From contig NZ_JAIVFV010000029.1 in the NCBI RefSeq assembly GCF_020829445.1, positions 1 to 56,829 on the forward strand: 56,829 bases of DNA, given 5' to 3'. Shown in pieces: positions 1 to 8,508 of the stretch; the stretch's first letter is position 1, and every line of letters begins with the position of its first letter. Made by a program: the position numbers and the translations under genes. The notes under the pieces were generated by a model. That model saw only the letters and a program-made list of their open reading frames with translations, did no database searches and was not told the origin of the DNA. This stretch comes from Nostoc sp. CHAB 5836 (GTDB taxonomy: Bacteria; Cyanobacteriota; Cyanobacteriia; Cyanobacteriales; Nostocaceae).

Positions 1-188
1 CACGGTTTAATCATATCTTCTCTTATTTCAACATCCGTTAAGACCCCTGAGAGATTAGACAAGGAGCTAGAAACCTCGTTTTGATGTTTCAAAACAAAAG
101 TTGTTGACCCAGCTTCCCTGGTAAACCATTCGTAACTAATGAGAAATCCTACCCGTCTAACAGCATCTTTTTTTGGTTCAAACGCCAT
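1..188 (-). CDS. Hypothetical protein, N-terminal part (runs off the window)
   Basis: A reading frame starts at ATG (complement of 186-188) and stays open for 62 codons to the window edge. It begins MAFEPKKDAVRRVGF and continues ISYEWFTREAGSTTF. A Shine-Dalgarno-like AGGAA lies about 8 nt upstream of the ATG. I do not recognise the family. The visible part is soluble and mixed-charge, without a signal peptide or membrane segment. It reads away from the neighbouring IS element. The C-terminus cannot be seen. Confidence 0.45.
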   Translation of the reverse strand, partial: MAFEPKKDAVRRVGFLISYEWFTREAGSTTFVLKHQNEVSSSLSNLSGVLTDVEIREDMIKP

Positions 189-273
189 TTTGCTGATTCC
201 TATAGATTGCGATATTCAAGCTTATACTTAAATCATCTCAAACTTTATATGTTTTGTCAATACACGCTACTCA

Positions 274-678
274 ATGAAAATATTGTCATCTTCCCCCGCT
301 AAACACTGCCTTGGCTACCACATCATATTTTGCCCAAAGTACCGCAATCAGGTACTTGAGGGGGCAATAGAGGTAGAGTTGAAACGAATCCTTGGTGAAA
401 CCTGCCAAACCTACGGATGGACGCTTCACGCGATTGAGATCATGCCTGACCATGTTCATGTATTCGTACAAGCAGACCACACCACAGCACCAGTGGAGAT
501 TGCAAAAACAATGAAATCAATCTCTGCTGTGCATATATTCAGCACGTTTAAAGATTTGAAAAAACGCCGCTTTTGGGGATCTGGTTTGTGGAGCGATGGA
601 ACGTTTTACTCTTCTGTTGGTGGTGCGTCGGAGGAAGCAGTTAAACAATATATTGCAACACAGAAGCAACGCGGATAG
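274..678 (+). CDS. tnpA: IS200/IS605-family transposase TnpA (HUH Y1)
   Basis: This 134-residue single-strand DNA transposase has the usual length for TnpA. It has the HUH metal-binding motif in MPDHVHVFVQ (His60, His62) and the catalytic tyrosine in VKQYIATQ (Tyr126), the hallmarks of Y1 transposases that cut and join single-stranded transposon ends. The N-terminal block YHIIFCPKYR is the family signature. No tnpB reading frame adjoins it, so this is a TnpA-only (IS200-like) copy or a deleted IS605. A strong hairpin follows at 681-713. The gene looks intact and the protein may be active. Confidence 0.93.
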   Translation: MKILSSSPAKHCLGYHIIFCPKYRNQVLEGAIEVELKRILGETCQTYGWTLHAIEIMPDHVHVFVQADHTTAPVEIAKTMKSISAVHIFSTFKDLKKRRFWGSGLWSDGTFYSSVGGASEEAVKQYIATQKQRG

Positions 679-680
679 TG

Positions 681-713
681 TTAAATTAGGGGGCATTGAA
701 CCCCCTAATTTAA
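681..713 (+). terminator. Perfect 13-bp hairpin after tnpA
   Basis: TTAAATTAGGGGG (681-693) pairs completely with CCCCCTAATTTAA (701-713) across a 7-nt loop. The position, right after the tnpA stop and inside the element's right end, fits a subterminal hairpin recognised by TnpA, and it may also terminate transcription. No long T-run follows, so the terminator role is the weaker reading. Confidence 0.55.
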
Positions 714-749
714 CCGCGCTTACATCCCCCCCCACAAGGGGACGGGGTT

Positions 750-1103
750 TTACGCACGTTCAATAAACTTTTGCACTCCAGCTTTAACTGCTGCATCGAT
801 CAGATTTTTATTACCAGGATAATCTGCTCTTTCTCCATCTGTTGGTAAACCGCCAATTGTACTAATAACGGTGTGAATAGGTTGATCTGTTAGCATTGCG
901 CGTTCTACATCGCTAACATTCAAGGCATCTCCCAGAACTACCTCAATACCAATTTTTTCTAGTTCAGTAGCAACTACTGCTGTTCTCAGGAGTGCTTTGA
1001 CCTTTAGTTCTTGCGCTGTGAGATATTGAGCAATTTCTCGACCAACACCGCGACTTGCTCCAGCCAGAAAAATATCAGATGCACTTGTCATAAAAATACT
1101 CAT
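750..1103 (-). pseudogene. NAD(P)-binding SDR/NmrA-like protein, C-terminally truncated
   Basis: The 117 residues form the N-terminal half of an atypical short-chain dehydrogenase. A Rossmann dinucleotide motif GASRGVGREIAQ lies near residues 15-27, followed by VISTIGGLPTDGE and the conserved KAGVQKFI stretch. Cyanobacterial homologues are about 220 residues and continue after KFI with a serine-rich strand; here the frame becomes ERA and stops inside sequence that belongs to the IS right end. The ATG overlaps the TGA of the upstream hydrolase gene (ATGA), so the two were co-transcribed. A second ATG four codons in is an alternative start. The missing half is not visible on the far side of the IS, so a deletion probably accompanied the insertion. 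Confidence 0.8.
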
Positions 1104-2083
1104 TTACGCTCAAAGGATTTTATCAGAGGATTGGCAGTATTTAATAATTGCTCAAGGGACTGAGATGCTTCTGGTTGGTGGCGAACATGAGTGTCAATAA
1201 ATAAACTAATGATTTCAGCCATCAGCAAACGGAAGCTTTCTTGGGGTTGGGTGGCGGGAAAGTCCAACAAGAGTGTATCTAGGGTGGAGTCTGGCTGATC
1301 AACTATGGAAAAGTGATTTGCCCCATCCAAAAGTACTAGATAGCTGTCATTTCGTCCGCCAGTCATTGCTTCTTGGAATGTACGGATGACTGGGGTGGTA
1401 GTATTTCCAGGACTTACACCGTAGCGATCGCTATTATTCGCAATTACTCCATCGCAGGTTCCTCCCATCAGTAGAAGTGGTAAGGATTCTGGTAAGGGCA
1501 AAATAGTGTCTGCTTTGTACCCCAATGATAACGTTGCCATAGTGTGTACACCATAGCCAAAAGATGCTGCAACTTGAGGGAAAAAATGAGGATCAGCATT
1601 TTCGATTGCTACTCTACCACCTCCGGAATGTCCACCTAAAATTATTCGTTGCAGGTCAAGCATTCCAGCTAAAATACCCTCAGACTGTAACTGTTCCACT
1701 TTTGCTAACAGTGTTGGCAAAGCCGAAGCAGTGGGAACAGTACGATAAATTGTTGATTTGCTCTTTTCAAAATCAACCCCTGGAGTCAAACTAATTATTC
1801 CTGGTATAATTTCCGCAATCCAGTTAAAGAGAATCACCACTAGTCCACGTTCAGCGAGTTTAACTGCCAACCATTGATATTGTTGAGCATCACAGTTAAA
1901 GCCGTTGAAGAAAATCACTACTGGAAAAGGTGCTTTTTCTAAATCAACTGGCAGAAGTTCCCTATTTCTTTCTACCTTACCCCTCGACATGTGTACTGGA
2001 TAAAAAACTTTTAGGTGAATGGTATCGTAAGGAGACTGGAAATCCTCGATTTTAGCAGCTTGGAAAAAAGCACGAACTGTCAT
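1100..2083 (-). CDS. Alpha/beta hydrolase (chlorophyllase/dienelactone-hydrolase-like)
   Basis: This 327-residue cytoplasmic hydrolase carries the nucleophile elbow GGHSGGGR with Ser153. The oxyanion-hole strand VVIFFNGFNCDAQQY is near residue 55, and a late ANHFS motif gives the probable catalytic His. The fold resembles the chlorophyllase-like and PET-hydrolase-like group that takes ester substrates, but the substrate cannot be inferred. No signal peptide is present. Its stop overlaps the start of the truncated SDR gene by 4 nt, so the pair formed an operon. The ATG at 2083 is followed directly by a well-conserved N-terminus. Confidence 0.8.
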   Translation of the reverse strand: MTVRAFFQAAKIEDFQSPYDTIHLKVFYPVHMSRGKVERNRELLPVDLEKAPFPVVIFFNGFNCDAQQYQWLAVKLAERGLVVILFNWIAEIIPGIISLTPGVDFEKSKSTIYRTVPTASALPTLLAKVEQLQSEGILAGMLDLQRIILGGHSGGGRVAIENADPHFFPQVAASFGYGVHTMATLSLGYKADTILPLPESLPLLLMGGTCDGVIANNSDRYGVSPGNTTTPVIRTFQEAMTGGRNDSYLVLLDGANHFSIVDQPDSTLDTLLLDFPATQPQESFRLLMAEIISLFIDTHVRHQPEASQSLEQLLNTANPLIKSFERK

Positions 2084-2272
2084 CTAGTTTTCCTAATATC
2101 ATTTTCAGAAAATTTTCTTTAAGTACCATATCCAGAGAACCAAAACCCAAAGGTTAAAATTAGCCAATATTAATCACTTATGTCAATTTCAGATGATTTA
2201 CCCGATAATGTTTCTAGAGAAACAGTATCTCGTTCTCCATCCCCGTTAGAATTAACTGACAACAATTAATTC

Positions 2273-2422
2273 TATAGGAATCGGGTTTGATTTTTGAACA
2301 ACATTAAGTATTTGTAGGGTGCGTTAGCGACAGCGTAACGCACCATTCTTAAGGATTCGGTGCGTTACGCGAAACGCACCGAATCCTACGTATCTGTTCA
2401 GAAATCAAATAGTAGTCCTATA
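2273..2422. repeat. Miniature inverted-repeat element, family E (TATAGGA...TCCTATA)
   Basis: The ends TATAGGAATC and GTAGTCCTATA are followed inward by TTTGATTTTTGAA and TCAGAAATCAAA, as inverted repeats. The interior carries the paired GTGCGTTAGC / GGTGCGTTACG arms. Related copies occur at 17115-17236, 34575-34726 and 51866-52063, and an end fragment at about 44194-44225. The short TA-like ends suggest mobilisation by an IS630/Tc1-type transposase, which is inference. Confidence 0.8.
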
Positions 2423-2478
2423 TATACTTGAACTGCATCAGTTAATCAAATGTCTGAGTGCTATACATTTATCTATTT

Positions 2479-2626
2479 TAGGACTTACGCAAGTGTCACA
2501 AAAAATAAAAGCTTTTAGTTTGTAGTCAGGGCTACCCTACGGGAACGCTTCGCGAACAGCCCTGATGAAAGAGGACTAAAGTCCTGACTACAAACTCCAA
2601 ATAATATGCCAGTTGCGTAAGTCCTA
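2479..2626. repeat. Miniature inverted-repeat element, family A (TAGGACTTACGCAA)
   Basis: A 14-bp perfect terminal inverted repeat, TAGGACTTACGCAA (2479-2492) and TTGCGTAAGTCCTA (2613-2626), encloses a second perfect pair, GTTTGTAGTCAGG (2518-2530) and CCTGACTACAAAC (2583-2595). It has no coding capacity. A related copy with diverged interior lies at 51679-51844. Together with the family E copy it fills most of the 660-bp gap before the WD40 gene. Confidence 0.82.
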
Positions 2627-2743
2627 TATTTCTTGGAAACATCTGTTAATAGCTGTGTTTTATTAGACTGCTAACATTACTGAATTTTTAATTAACTAAG
2701 GTTATAAACTTGAGTAATTGCATTGGTATAGCTTACCGTAGGT

Positions 2744-4534
2744 ATGCAACAGTTTGCCGTAGGAATGCAGATGGATTGGATTAGCTTACTCAAAGCTCAA
2801 CAAAGTGACTTCCTTCAACGTGTGAAAAAACCTAAAACTTATGACTTATCTTTACTGGAAAGTCAAGTTAAAGGTTGTCACACTGAGATTATGGCATTTT
2901 GGGGTGAGCCTTTGGCTAGACTTCAGGAGCTTTCTCGCCAACAAGCAGAAGTTATCGCCAAAAATCCGCCGCCGACACCGCCTGAATATCCTGAACCTCC
3001 TGACTGGACGATACCTTTTCCCAAATACTTTGAACAACAAGCCCAAGATTATCTTTTGCGAGAGCATATTGTTGATCGGGTAATAGCTGAACGCTTGGGC
3101 AAATTGGTCAAAAAGGTGTCACAAGATACCTTACAAAATATGATTTTAGATGATGAGGGAAATTTATCCAGCGAAAGCAAATTCTCTTATTTACTCAAAG
3201 ATCATCCTCAGCTAAGTGTCCGAGTTTACGTTGCTGATGGCGAAAGTTTTAATGGTATTAAGAAAGACAAAATTAGGTGGTCGATTACTCAAGAAGATTT
3301 GAAAAATCACCAAGTATTAATTTTTCTATGTTTGTTTTATCCCTCTACAGGTAATTTAGGTTACGAGAAGCAAAGCATAATAACAGGTTTTTTGCCGACA
3401 AATATACTTGAATTGACTGAACCAAAACTGTATGTAACTCCAAGCAACTTGTTGTATGCAGGGGGGTTAAGTTGGTATTTAGAATCACTTATTGACAAAA
3501 AAGACACGTCGCCAGTAATTAATCAGAGGGCGATCGCAGATACAATACAAACTTTACCATCAGAGCATTGCCTCAAGGATATAGTCGGTGACTGGGAATG
3601 CTGGCAGACTTTGCAAGGACACAGCAGAGGGATTAATTGTCTAGCTTTCAGTTCTGGGTGTAACAATGGCAAAGCCTTACCCATATTGGCAAGTGGTAGT
3701 CGTGGAGAGACAAAACTCTGGGATTTAAGCAAGGGTGAATTAATAGAGACATTATCAGAATATCCTTGGGTGATATCTGGGGTGGTGGATGAAGTGAATT
3801 CCCTGGCTTTTAGTTCCGATGGACAAACTTTAGTGAGTTGCGGTGCAGATTCGACAATTAAGCTTTGGCACGTAGGCGCTTTAGACTTAATAGATATTTT
3901 GCACAAACATAATGGGGTAGTGCGGTGTGCTGCCTTTACCCCAGATGGCAGAATGTTAGCTACAGGCGGAGATGACAGAAAAATTCTCTTTTGGGATTTG
4001 ATGCAACGTCAGGTTGCGATCGCACTCTCTTTAGATGATACAGCAGCTCATTCCCTGGTTTTTAGCCGAGACGGGGAAATTCTGGTGACAGGTAGCTACC
4101 GCAAAATCAAAGTTTGGCGCACCTCACCCCAAACGGGAATCAAAAGTTTAAAGGATGCACAACCGCTACATACCCTCATGGGTCATTCTCACATCGTGCG
4201 TTCCTTAGGAATCAGTGCAGATGGTAAACTGCTGGTGAGTGGTAGCTGGGATCAAACAATTAAAATTTGGCAATTGGAGACTGGGGAATTACTGCATACT
4301 CTTAAAGGACATCGAGATAGAGTATATGCGATCGCGTTAAGTCCCGATGGACAAATTATCGCTAGCGGTAGTGCTGATAAAACCATCAAGTTGTGGCATC
4401 TACAAACTGGGGAATTGCTGGGTACTTTTACAGGTCATACTCATATAGTCACAGCATTAGCCTTCACAGCTTCCGGTGAGATGTTGGTAAGCGGGAGTTT
4501 GGATAAGACTATTAAAATTTGGCAACGGAGTTAG
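2744..4534 (+). CDS. WD40-repeat protein with unknown N-terminal domain
   Basis: The protein has 596 residues. Residues 1-280 form a domain I do not recognise, with a Pro-rich stretch near 75-90. Residues about 290-596 carry seven WD40 repeats, enough for one complete beta-propeller. The last four are regular, ending SGSWDQTIKIW, SGSADKTIKLW and SGSLDKTIKIW; the first ones are degenerate. Such proteins act as interaction scaffolds, and the N-terminal part probably decides the partner. No signal peptide or membrane segment is seen. The start is uncertain: the ATG at 2744 lacks a clear Shine-Dalgarno, and ATGs at codons 8 and 10 are alternatives. Confidence 0.85.
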   Translation: MQQFAVGMQMDWISLLKAQQSDFLQRVKKPKTYDLSLLESQVKGCHTEIMAFWGEPLARLQELSRQQAEVIAKNPPPTPPEYPEPPDWTIPFPKYFEQQAQDYLLREHIVDRVIAERLGKLVKKVSQDTLQNMILDDEGNLSSESKFSYLLKDHPQLSVRVYVADGESFNGIKKDKIRWSITQEDLKNHQVLIFLCLFYPSTGNLGYEKQSIITGFLPTNILELTEPKLYVTPSNLLYAGGLSWYLESLIDKKDTSPVINQRAIADTIQTLPSEHCLKDIVGDWECWQTLQGHSRGINCLAFSSGCNNGKALPILASGSRGETKLWDLSKGELIETLSEYPWVISGVVDEVNSLAFSSDGQTLVSCGADSTIKLWHVGALDLIDILHKHNGVVRCAAFTPDGRMLATGGDDRKILFWDLMQRQVAIALSLDDTAAHSLVFSRDGEILVTGSYRKIKVWRTSPQTGIKSLKDAQPLHTLMGHSHIVRSLGISADGKLLVSGSWDQTIKIWQLETGELLHTLKGHRDRVYAIALSPDGQIIASGSADKTIKLWHLQTGELLGTFTGHTHIVTALAFTASGEMLVSGSLDKTIKIWQRS

Positions 4535-4615
4535 GGGTTAGGAGTTGCGAGTTAGGAGTTAGGAGTTAGGAGTTAGGAGTTAGGAGTGAGGAGTTAGGAG
4601 TTAGGAGTTGGGAGT
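4528..4615. repeat. Short tandem repeat, GGAGTTA heptamer
   Basis: About eleven copies, some imperfect, of a TTAGGAG-type heptamer start at the WD40 stop codon. Such STRR tracts are characteristic of heterocystous cyanobacteria. A perfect 11-bp hairpin, CCCCTCCCCGC (4624-4634) with GCGGGGAGGGG (4637-4647), follows immediately and may end transcription, although no T-run is present. Confidence 0.85.
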
Positions 4616-4802
4616 TTTTGTCTCCCCTCCCCGCTTGCGGGGAGGGGATTAAGGGGTGGGGTGCAATGACTGTGGGAATCATAACTAATTATGCGGACAT
4701 GATATCAGATAACGATCGCACTTTCTGCCAAAATCTTTGTAACTTAGCAATCAACTAAAATCAAACTAAAGCTATTGTCGAAGCGGTAGAAAAAAGGCGG
4801 CT

Positions 4803-5360
4803 ATGACGGTAATTACCTATAAATGGACAATTGAACGCTATCACCGAGCAATAGAAGCAGGGATTTTTGATGACCAACCTATTGAACTATTGCGCGGCGA
4901 CCTCATAGTTATGCCCCCAGAACGAGAACCCCATGCCTACTACAATACCGAAGCAGCTGATTATCTTCGCACACTGCTGGGTGAACGGGCAAAAATTCGC
5001 GATGCCAAACCCATCACCCTACCCAACAATTCAGAACCCATCCCGGATGTTGCTATTGTCAAACCTCTCGGCGAGGTCTACTTAGAACACCACCCTTACC
5101 CTGAAGACATATTCTGGATTATCGAATTTTCTAAGTCCACCTTGAGCAAAGATTTAGGTGATAAAAAAGACATCTATACAGAAGCAGGCATTGCTGAATA
5201 TTGGGTTGTCAATCTCAAAAATTCTCAGTTGCTAGTATTTCGAGACTTAAAAAATGGGCAATACACAACAGAATTGACACTAACCACAGGTACTATTGTC
5301 TCCCTAGCTTTTGGTGATGTATCAGTCCAAGTTCAGCGCCTCGTGGGTTTCCAAAAATAA
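4803..5360 (+). CDS. Uma2-family (DUF820) putative endonuclease
   Basis: This 185-residue single-domain protein has the PD-(D/E)xK-like fold of DUF820. PDVAIV at residue ~81 supplies the acidic residue, WIIEFSKSTLSKDLGDKK gives the E-x-S...K pattern, and YTEAGIAEYWVVN is the usual C-terminal signature. The family is hugely expanded in cyanobacteria and is proposed to be nuclease-like; its cellular role is not established. It is the first of three DUF820 genes in the same direction but belongs to a different subgroup from the next two. The ATG is preceded by AAAAAGGCGGCT, a fair ribosome-binding site. Confidence 0.88.
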   Translation: MTVITYKWTIERYHRAIEAGIFDDQPIELLRGDLIVMPPEREPHAYYNTEAADYLRTLLGERAKIRDAKPITLPNNSEPIPDVAIVKPLGEVYLEHHPYPEDIFWIIEFSKSTLSKDLGDKKDIYTEAGIAEYWVVNLKNSQLLVFRDLKNGQYTTELTLTTGTIVSLAFGDVSVQVQRLVGFQK

Positions 5361-5386
5361 AACCATCCCCTTTATGCTATTTGCTT

Positions 5387-5947
5387 ATGGCGATCGCAAT
5401 TCGACCCGAACTAACTTTAGATGAGTTCCTCAAACTGCCAGAAACTGAACCAGCATCAGACTTTATCAACGGAGAACTCATTCAAAAACCAATGCCCCAA
5501 GGTGAACATAGCCGACTACAGACTAAATTTTGTAATGTCATTAATAACGTAACTGAAAGCCAAAAAATTGCTTACGCTTTCTCAGAACTGCGCTGTACCT
5601 TCGGCGGTGCTTCTATTGTCCCTGATGTGTCTGTGTTTCGCTGGGATAGAATTGCTAAAACTCCATCTGGTAGAATTGTTAATCGCTTTGATATTCATCC
5701 TGACTGGGCAATTGAGATTCTTTCCCCAGACCAAAGGTTAAAAAAAGTATTGAGTAAATTATTCCATTGTTCGCGCAATGGTACTGAACTTGGCTGGTTA
5801 ATCAACCCAGAAGACGAAAGTGTGCTAGGAATTTTTCCTGGACAGCGAGTGGAATTATACGAAGGTACTGATAAATTACCTACTCTTGAGGGTATCGAGT
5901 TGGAATTAACAGCTCAAGAGGTTTTTGGTTGGCTGAGTTGGATGTAA
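5387..5947 (+). CDS. Uma2-family (DUF820) putative endonuclease, copy 1 of a duplicated pair
   Basis: The protein has 186 residues from ATG at 5387, inside TTATGGCGATCGC; an upstream in-frame TTG is possible but less likely. Recognisable features are LTLDEFLKLPETEP, PDVSVFRWDRI (acidic residue) and PDWAIEILSPDQ, as in other Uma2 proteins. The C-terminal GTELGWLINPEDESV replaces the usual YWVVD motif. It is a near-duplicate of 6205-6765, with long identical stretches in protein and DNA. No clear Shine-Dalgarno is visible; the short gap to the preceding gene suggests translational coupling. Confidence 0.86.
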   Translation: MAIAIRPELTLDEFLKLPETEPASDFINGELIQKPMPQGEHSRLQTKFCNVINNVTESQKIAYAFSELRCTFGGASIVPDVSVFRWDRIAKTPSGRIVNRFDIHPDWAIEILSPDQRLKKVLSKLFHCSRNGTELGWLINPEDESVLGIFPGQRVELYEGTDKLPTLEGIELELTAQEVFGWLSWM

Positions 5948-6018
5948 TCTTACAAGGGACTTCTAAATATTAGGAAGGAAGGATGAGACGCAAGCTAATA
6001 GACATCTGCGAAAAGGAA

Positions 6019-6076
6019 TTGTTTTGACGTAGCAGTGCTACGTCAAAACAAGAATTCTGGGTAACGCATATTTAAT
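6019..6076. repeat. Palindromic repeat with conserved tail (GTAACGCATATTTAA family)
   Basis: TTGTTTTGACGTAGCA (6019-6034) and TGCTACGTCAAAACAA (6036-6051) form a nearly loopless 16-bp palindrome followed by TTCTGGGTAACGCATATTTAA. Copies at 16441 and 25565 have the same core and tail but a different outer stem (GTAGAGACGTAGCA). Both arms change together, so the stem is conserved rather than the sequence. It lies between the duplicated Uma2 genes. Confidence 0.8.
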
Positions 6077-6204
6077 TTCACTCCTATAGACATCTCCGGA
6101 AATTAGGTTTTAACCTAGACAGAGTAAGCGTTTGAGATTCTTTTTCGGAGATGTCTTATGTCTAATGCACATAATTAAGATATTCCCTTCTATGCTATTT
6201 GCTT

Positions 6205-6765
6205 ATGGCGATCGCAACTCAACCCCAACTAACTTTAGACGACTTTCTCAAATTACCAGAAACTGAACCAGCATCAGACTTTATCAAGGGAGAAATCATT
6301 GAAAAACCAATGCCTCAAGGTGAACATAGCTTGCTCCAGGCTACTCTTTGCGAAACAATTAATGGCATAGCTAGAAGTCAAAAAATTGCTTTGGCTTTCC
6401 CAGAACTGCGTTGCACCTTCGGCGGTGCTTCTATCGTCCCTGATGTCTCTGTGTTTCGCTGGGATAGAATTCCTAAAACTCCATCTGGCAGAATTGCTAA
6501 CCGCTTTGAAATTCATCCCAACTGGGCAATTGAGATTCTTTCTCCAAACCAAAGGTTCAAAAAAGTATTGAGTAAATTATTCCATTGTTCGCGCAATGGT
6601 ACTGAACTTGGCTGGTTAATCAACCCAGAAGACGAAAGTGTGCTAGGAATTTTTCCTGGACAGCGAGTGGAATTATATGAAGGTGGTGATCAATTACCCA
6701 TTCTTGAGGGTATGGAATTAGAACTGACTGTAGAACAAGTTTTTGGCTGGTTAAGTTTGACGTAA
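6205..6765 (+). CDS. Uma2-family (DUF820) putative endonuclease, copy 2 of a duplicated pair
   Basis: The protein has 186 residues from ATG at 6205. It shares LTLDDFLKLPETEP, PDVSVFRWDRIPKTPSGR, NWAIEILSPNQ and a GTELGWLINPEDESV C-terminus with its neighbour at 5387; the region from about residue 115 to 165 is almost identical. The upstream TATGCTATTTGCTTATGGCG is also shared, so the duplication included the start region. As in copy 1, the lysine-containing block after E-I-L-S is shifted, so nuclease activity is uncertain. Confidence 0.86.
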   Translation: MAIATQPQLTLDDFLKLPETEPASDFIKGEIIEKPMPQGEHSLLQATLCETINGIARSQKIALAFPELRCTFGGASIVPDVSVFRWDRIPKTPSGRIANRFEIHPNWAIEILSPNQRFKKVLSKLFHCSRNGTELGWLINPEDESVLGIFPGQRVELYEGGDQLPILEGMELELTVEQVFGWLSLT

Positions 6766-6880
6766 AAAAGCGATCGCATTTCCTAAAGAAAGTTGAAAAC
6801 GATTGTATCTGTAGGTTTATTGTAGAAACTGGACGGTACAACGCAAATTCGTACCACAAAAACTTGTATGGCGTACTTTT

Positions 6881-7072
6881 ATGGAAAATCAACTAGGACT
6901 TGTTCTGAAACTGCTGTTACTCTCGGCTTTGTTATCGCTATTAATTAAATATGCAGCGCCAAGTGTATCAATTGCGGCAACAGCAACCAACGCGTTGATT
7001 ATAGTATTGTTGCCGATTGTAATTATAGCGATCGCACTACTGTGGCGATTCCAAGCACAGAAACAAAATTAA
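6881..7072 (+). CDS. Small two-helix membrane protein
   Basis: This 63-residue protein has two hydrophobic segments, about residues 6-25 and 35-56, and a short positively charged tail (WRFQAQKQN). It ends 31 nt inside the longest possible reading frame of the downstream permease, which suggests translational coupling. I do not know the family. It may be a small partner of the permease or an independent small membrane protein. Upstream sequence shows no strong Shine-Dalgarno. Confidence 0.6.
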   Translation: MENQLGLVLKLLLLSALLSLLIKYAAPSVSIAATATNALIIVLLPIVIIAIALLWRFQAQKQN

Positions 7073-8304
7073 CTCAAACATCCACGCACAAGTTCCTAAA
7101 ATCAGCTAACCTAGCTGAATTAACAGAAAATTGCATATCGCCAACCGTTGGGAGTCAGCCTGTGAACCTCGGTCAATGGATCGGCTTAATCGCCATACTT
7201 CTTTCGTTATACATCCTGTGGCAAATTCGGGAAGTGCTTTTGCTAATGTTTGCCGCAGTTGTGTTAGCTACCACCTTAAATCGGCTAGCAAAACGCTTCC
7301 AACGCTTTGGGATAAAGCGTGGATTCGCCGTCCTCCTAGCAGTAGCTATATTTTTGGCAGGCGTTGTGGGTTTTTTCTGGCTAATTGTGCCGCCATTTGC
7401 ACAGCAGTTTCAAGAACTAACCAATCAGGTTCCTAAAGGGTTTGGACGCTTTAATAGTTGGCTTGATGCCCTGAGAACTCGTATTCCTGACCAGTTAGTT
7501 CCTTACATCCCGGATATCAATGGCCTCATCCAACAAATACAGCCCTTCGTCAATCGGCTACTCGGAAACTCCTTTGCCTTTGTATCTGGCTCTTTGGAAG
7601 TCGTTCTCAAGATTTTGCTAGTGTTGGTTTTAACAGGAATGCTATTAGCCGACCCCATAGCTTATCGCAAAGTATTTGTGCGGCTTTTCCCCTCATTCTA
7701 TCGGCGGCGGGTAGATGGGATTTTAGATCAATGTGAAGTCTCCTTGGAGGGATGGATTACAGGCGCTTTTATTGCCATCTGTGTAGTGGGGCTGATGAGT
7801 TTCGTTGGCTTATTAATTTTGGGTGTCAAGGCAGCACTAGCTTTAGCGGTTTTAGCGGGATTTTTTAACTTGATTCCCAATCTGGGCCCGACGATGAGTG
7901 TCATACCAGCAATGGCGATCGCCTTCTTGGATGAACCTTGGAAAGCGATCGCTGTCTTGATTCTCTACTTTATCATTCAACAGATTGAGAGTAATTTCAT
8001 CACGCCCGTTGTCATGGCGCATCAAGTTTCATTGCTACCAGCCGTAACCTTAATAGCTCAACTATTATTCGTGACTTTTTTTGGATTTCTCGGATTATTT
8101 CTGGCGTTACCTCTAACTGTTGTCGCTAAGATTTGTTTGCAAGAAGTGTTGATTAAAGATGTTTTAGATGAATGGGGGAATAACCAGAGAAAAGAAACTG
8201 AATTGGTGATAGTTTCTGAATCTACCGATGATAATTGGACGTCAGAAAATCCAGACATTAATCAGGAGCAATCGATTGACGATGATATCTTGAAACAAGA
8301 GTAA
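7042..8304 (+). CDS. AI-2E-family (PerM/YdiK-type) membrane transporter
   Basis: The protein has up to 420 residues and about seven or eight membrane segments, the layout of the AI-2E/PerM family, named for the AI-2 exporter TqsA but with mostly unknown substrates. Typical blocks are VVLATTLNRL, LVLTGMLLADP, FNLIPNLGPTMSVIPA and QIESNFITPVVMA. The C-terminal tail is acidic and soluble. The GTG at 7042 gives a 31-nt overlap with the small membrane protein. A second GTG at 7162 (V-N-L-G-Q-W) has a better Shine-Dalgarno (GGGAG about 8 nt upstream) and may be the true start, giving 380 residues. Confidence 0.88.
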   Translation: MAIPSTETKLTQTSTHKFLKSANLAELTENCISPTVGSQPVNLGQWIGLIAILLSLYILWQIREVLLLMFAAVVLATTLNRLAKRFQRFGIKRGFAVLLAVAIFLAGVVGFFWLIVPPFAQQFQELTNQVPKGFGRFNSWLDALRTRIPDQLVPYIPDINGLIQQIQPFVNRLLGNSFAFVSGSLEVVLKILLVLVLTGMLLADPIAYRKVFVRLFPSFYRRRVDGILDQCEVSLEGWITGAFIAICVVGLMSFVGLLILGVKAALALAVLAGFFNLIPNLGPTMSVIPAMAIAFLDEPWKAIAVLILYFIIQQIESNFITPVVMAHQVSLLPAVTLIAQLLFVTFFGFLGLFLALPLTVVAKICLQEVLIKDVLDEWGNNQRKETELVIVSESTDDNWTSENPDINQEQSIDDDILKQE

Positions 8305-8391
8305 GCAAGTTTGTAGTAAGAACTTCAGTCCTTATTTTCTCAGCACTAAAGTCCTAACTGCAAACCCTAAAAACTAGCTTTACAAAGTACT

Positions 8392-8496
8392 ATGAGCATT
8401 GACAGCGTCGGAATTACTGACATCATTAAAAGCTTGAGTGATTTACAAACTCGCTGTAAATTGCATCAAGTAGATGACGATTGCTTCTTCCATTCA
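8392..8496 (+). pseudogene. N-terminal remnant of a larger gene, cut by a miniature element
   Basis: About 34 codons, MSIDSVGITDIIKSLSDLQ and then TRCKLHQVDDDCFF, look like the start of a real protein. The frame then runs into an inserted repeat and continues as repeat-encoded sequence to a stop near 8598. The start resembles N-termini I associate with cyanobacterial restriction-enzyme-like or DUF4145-like proteins, but this is a weak recollection. No downstream continuation is visible beyond the two repeats. Confidence 0.45.
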
Positions 8497-8508
8497 TCAG
8501 CTACAAGT

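Larger units (their letters stand above)
274..765 (+). mobile_element. IS200/IS605-type insertion (boundaries approximate)
   Basis: The element comprises tnpA, a 13-bp perfect hairpin just downstream, and a right-end tract containing CCCCACAAGGGGACG at about 730-745. The same CACAAGGGG tract ends two orphan structures at 46.4-46.9 kb, which supports it as an IS605-type right end. The element abuts the broken end of the SDR gene at 750-1103. These elements leave no target duplication, so exact ends cannot be set from this sequence alone; the left end is not resolved. Confidence 0.65.
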
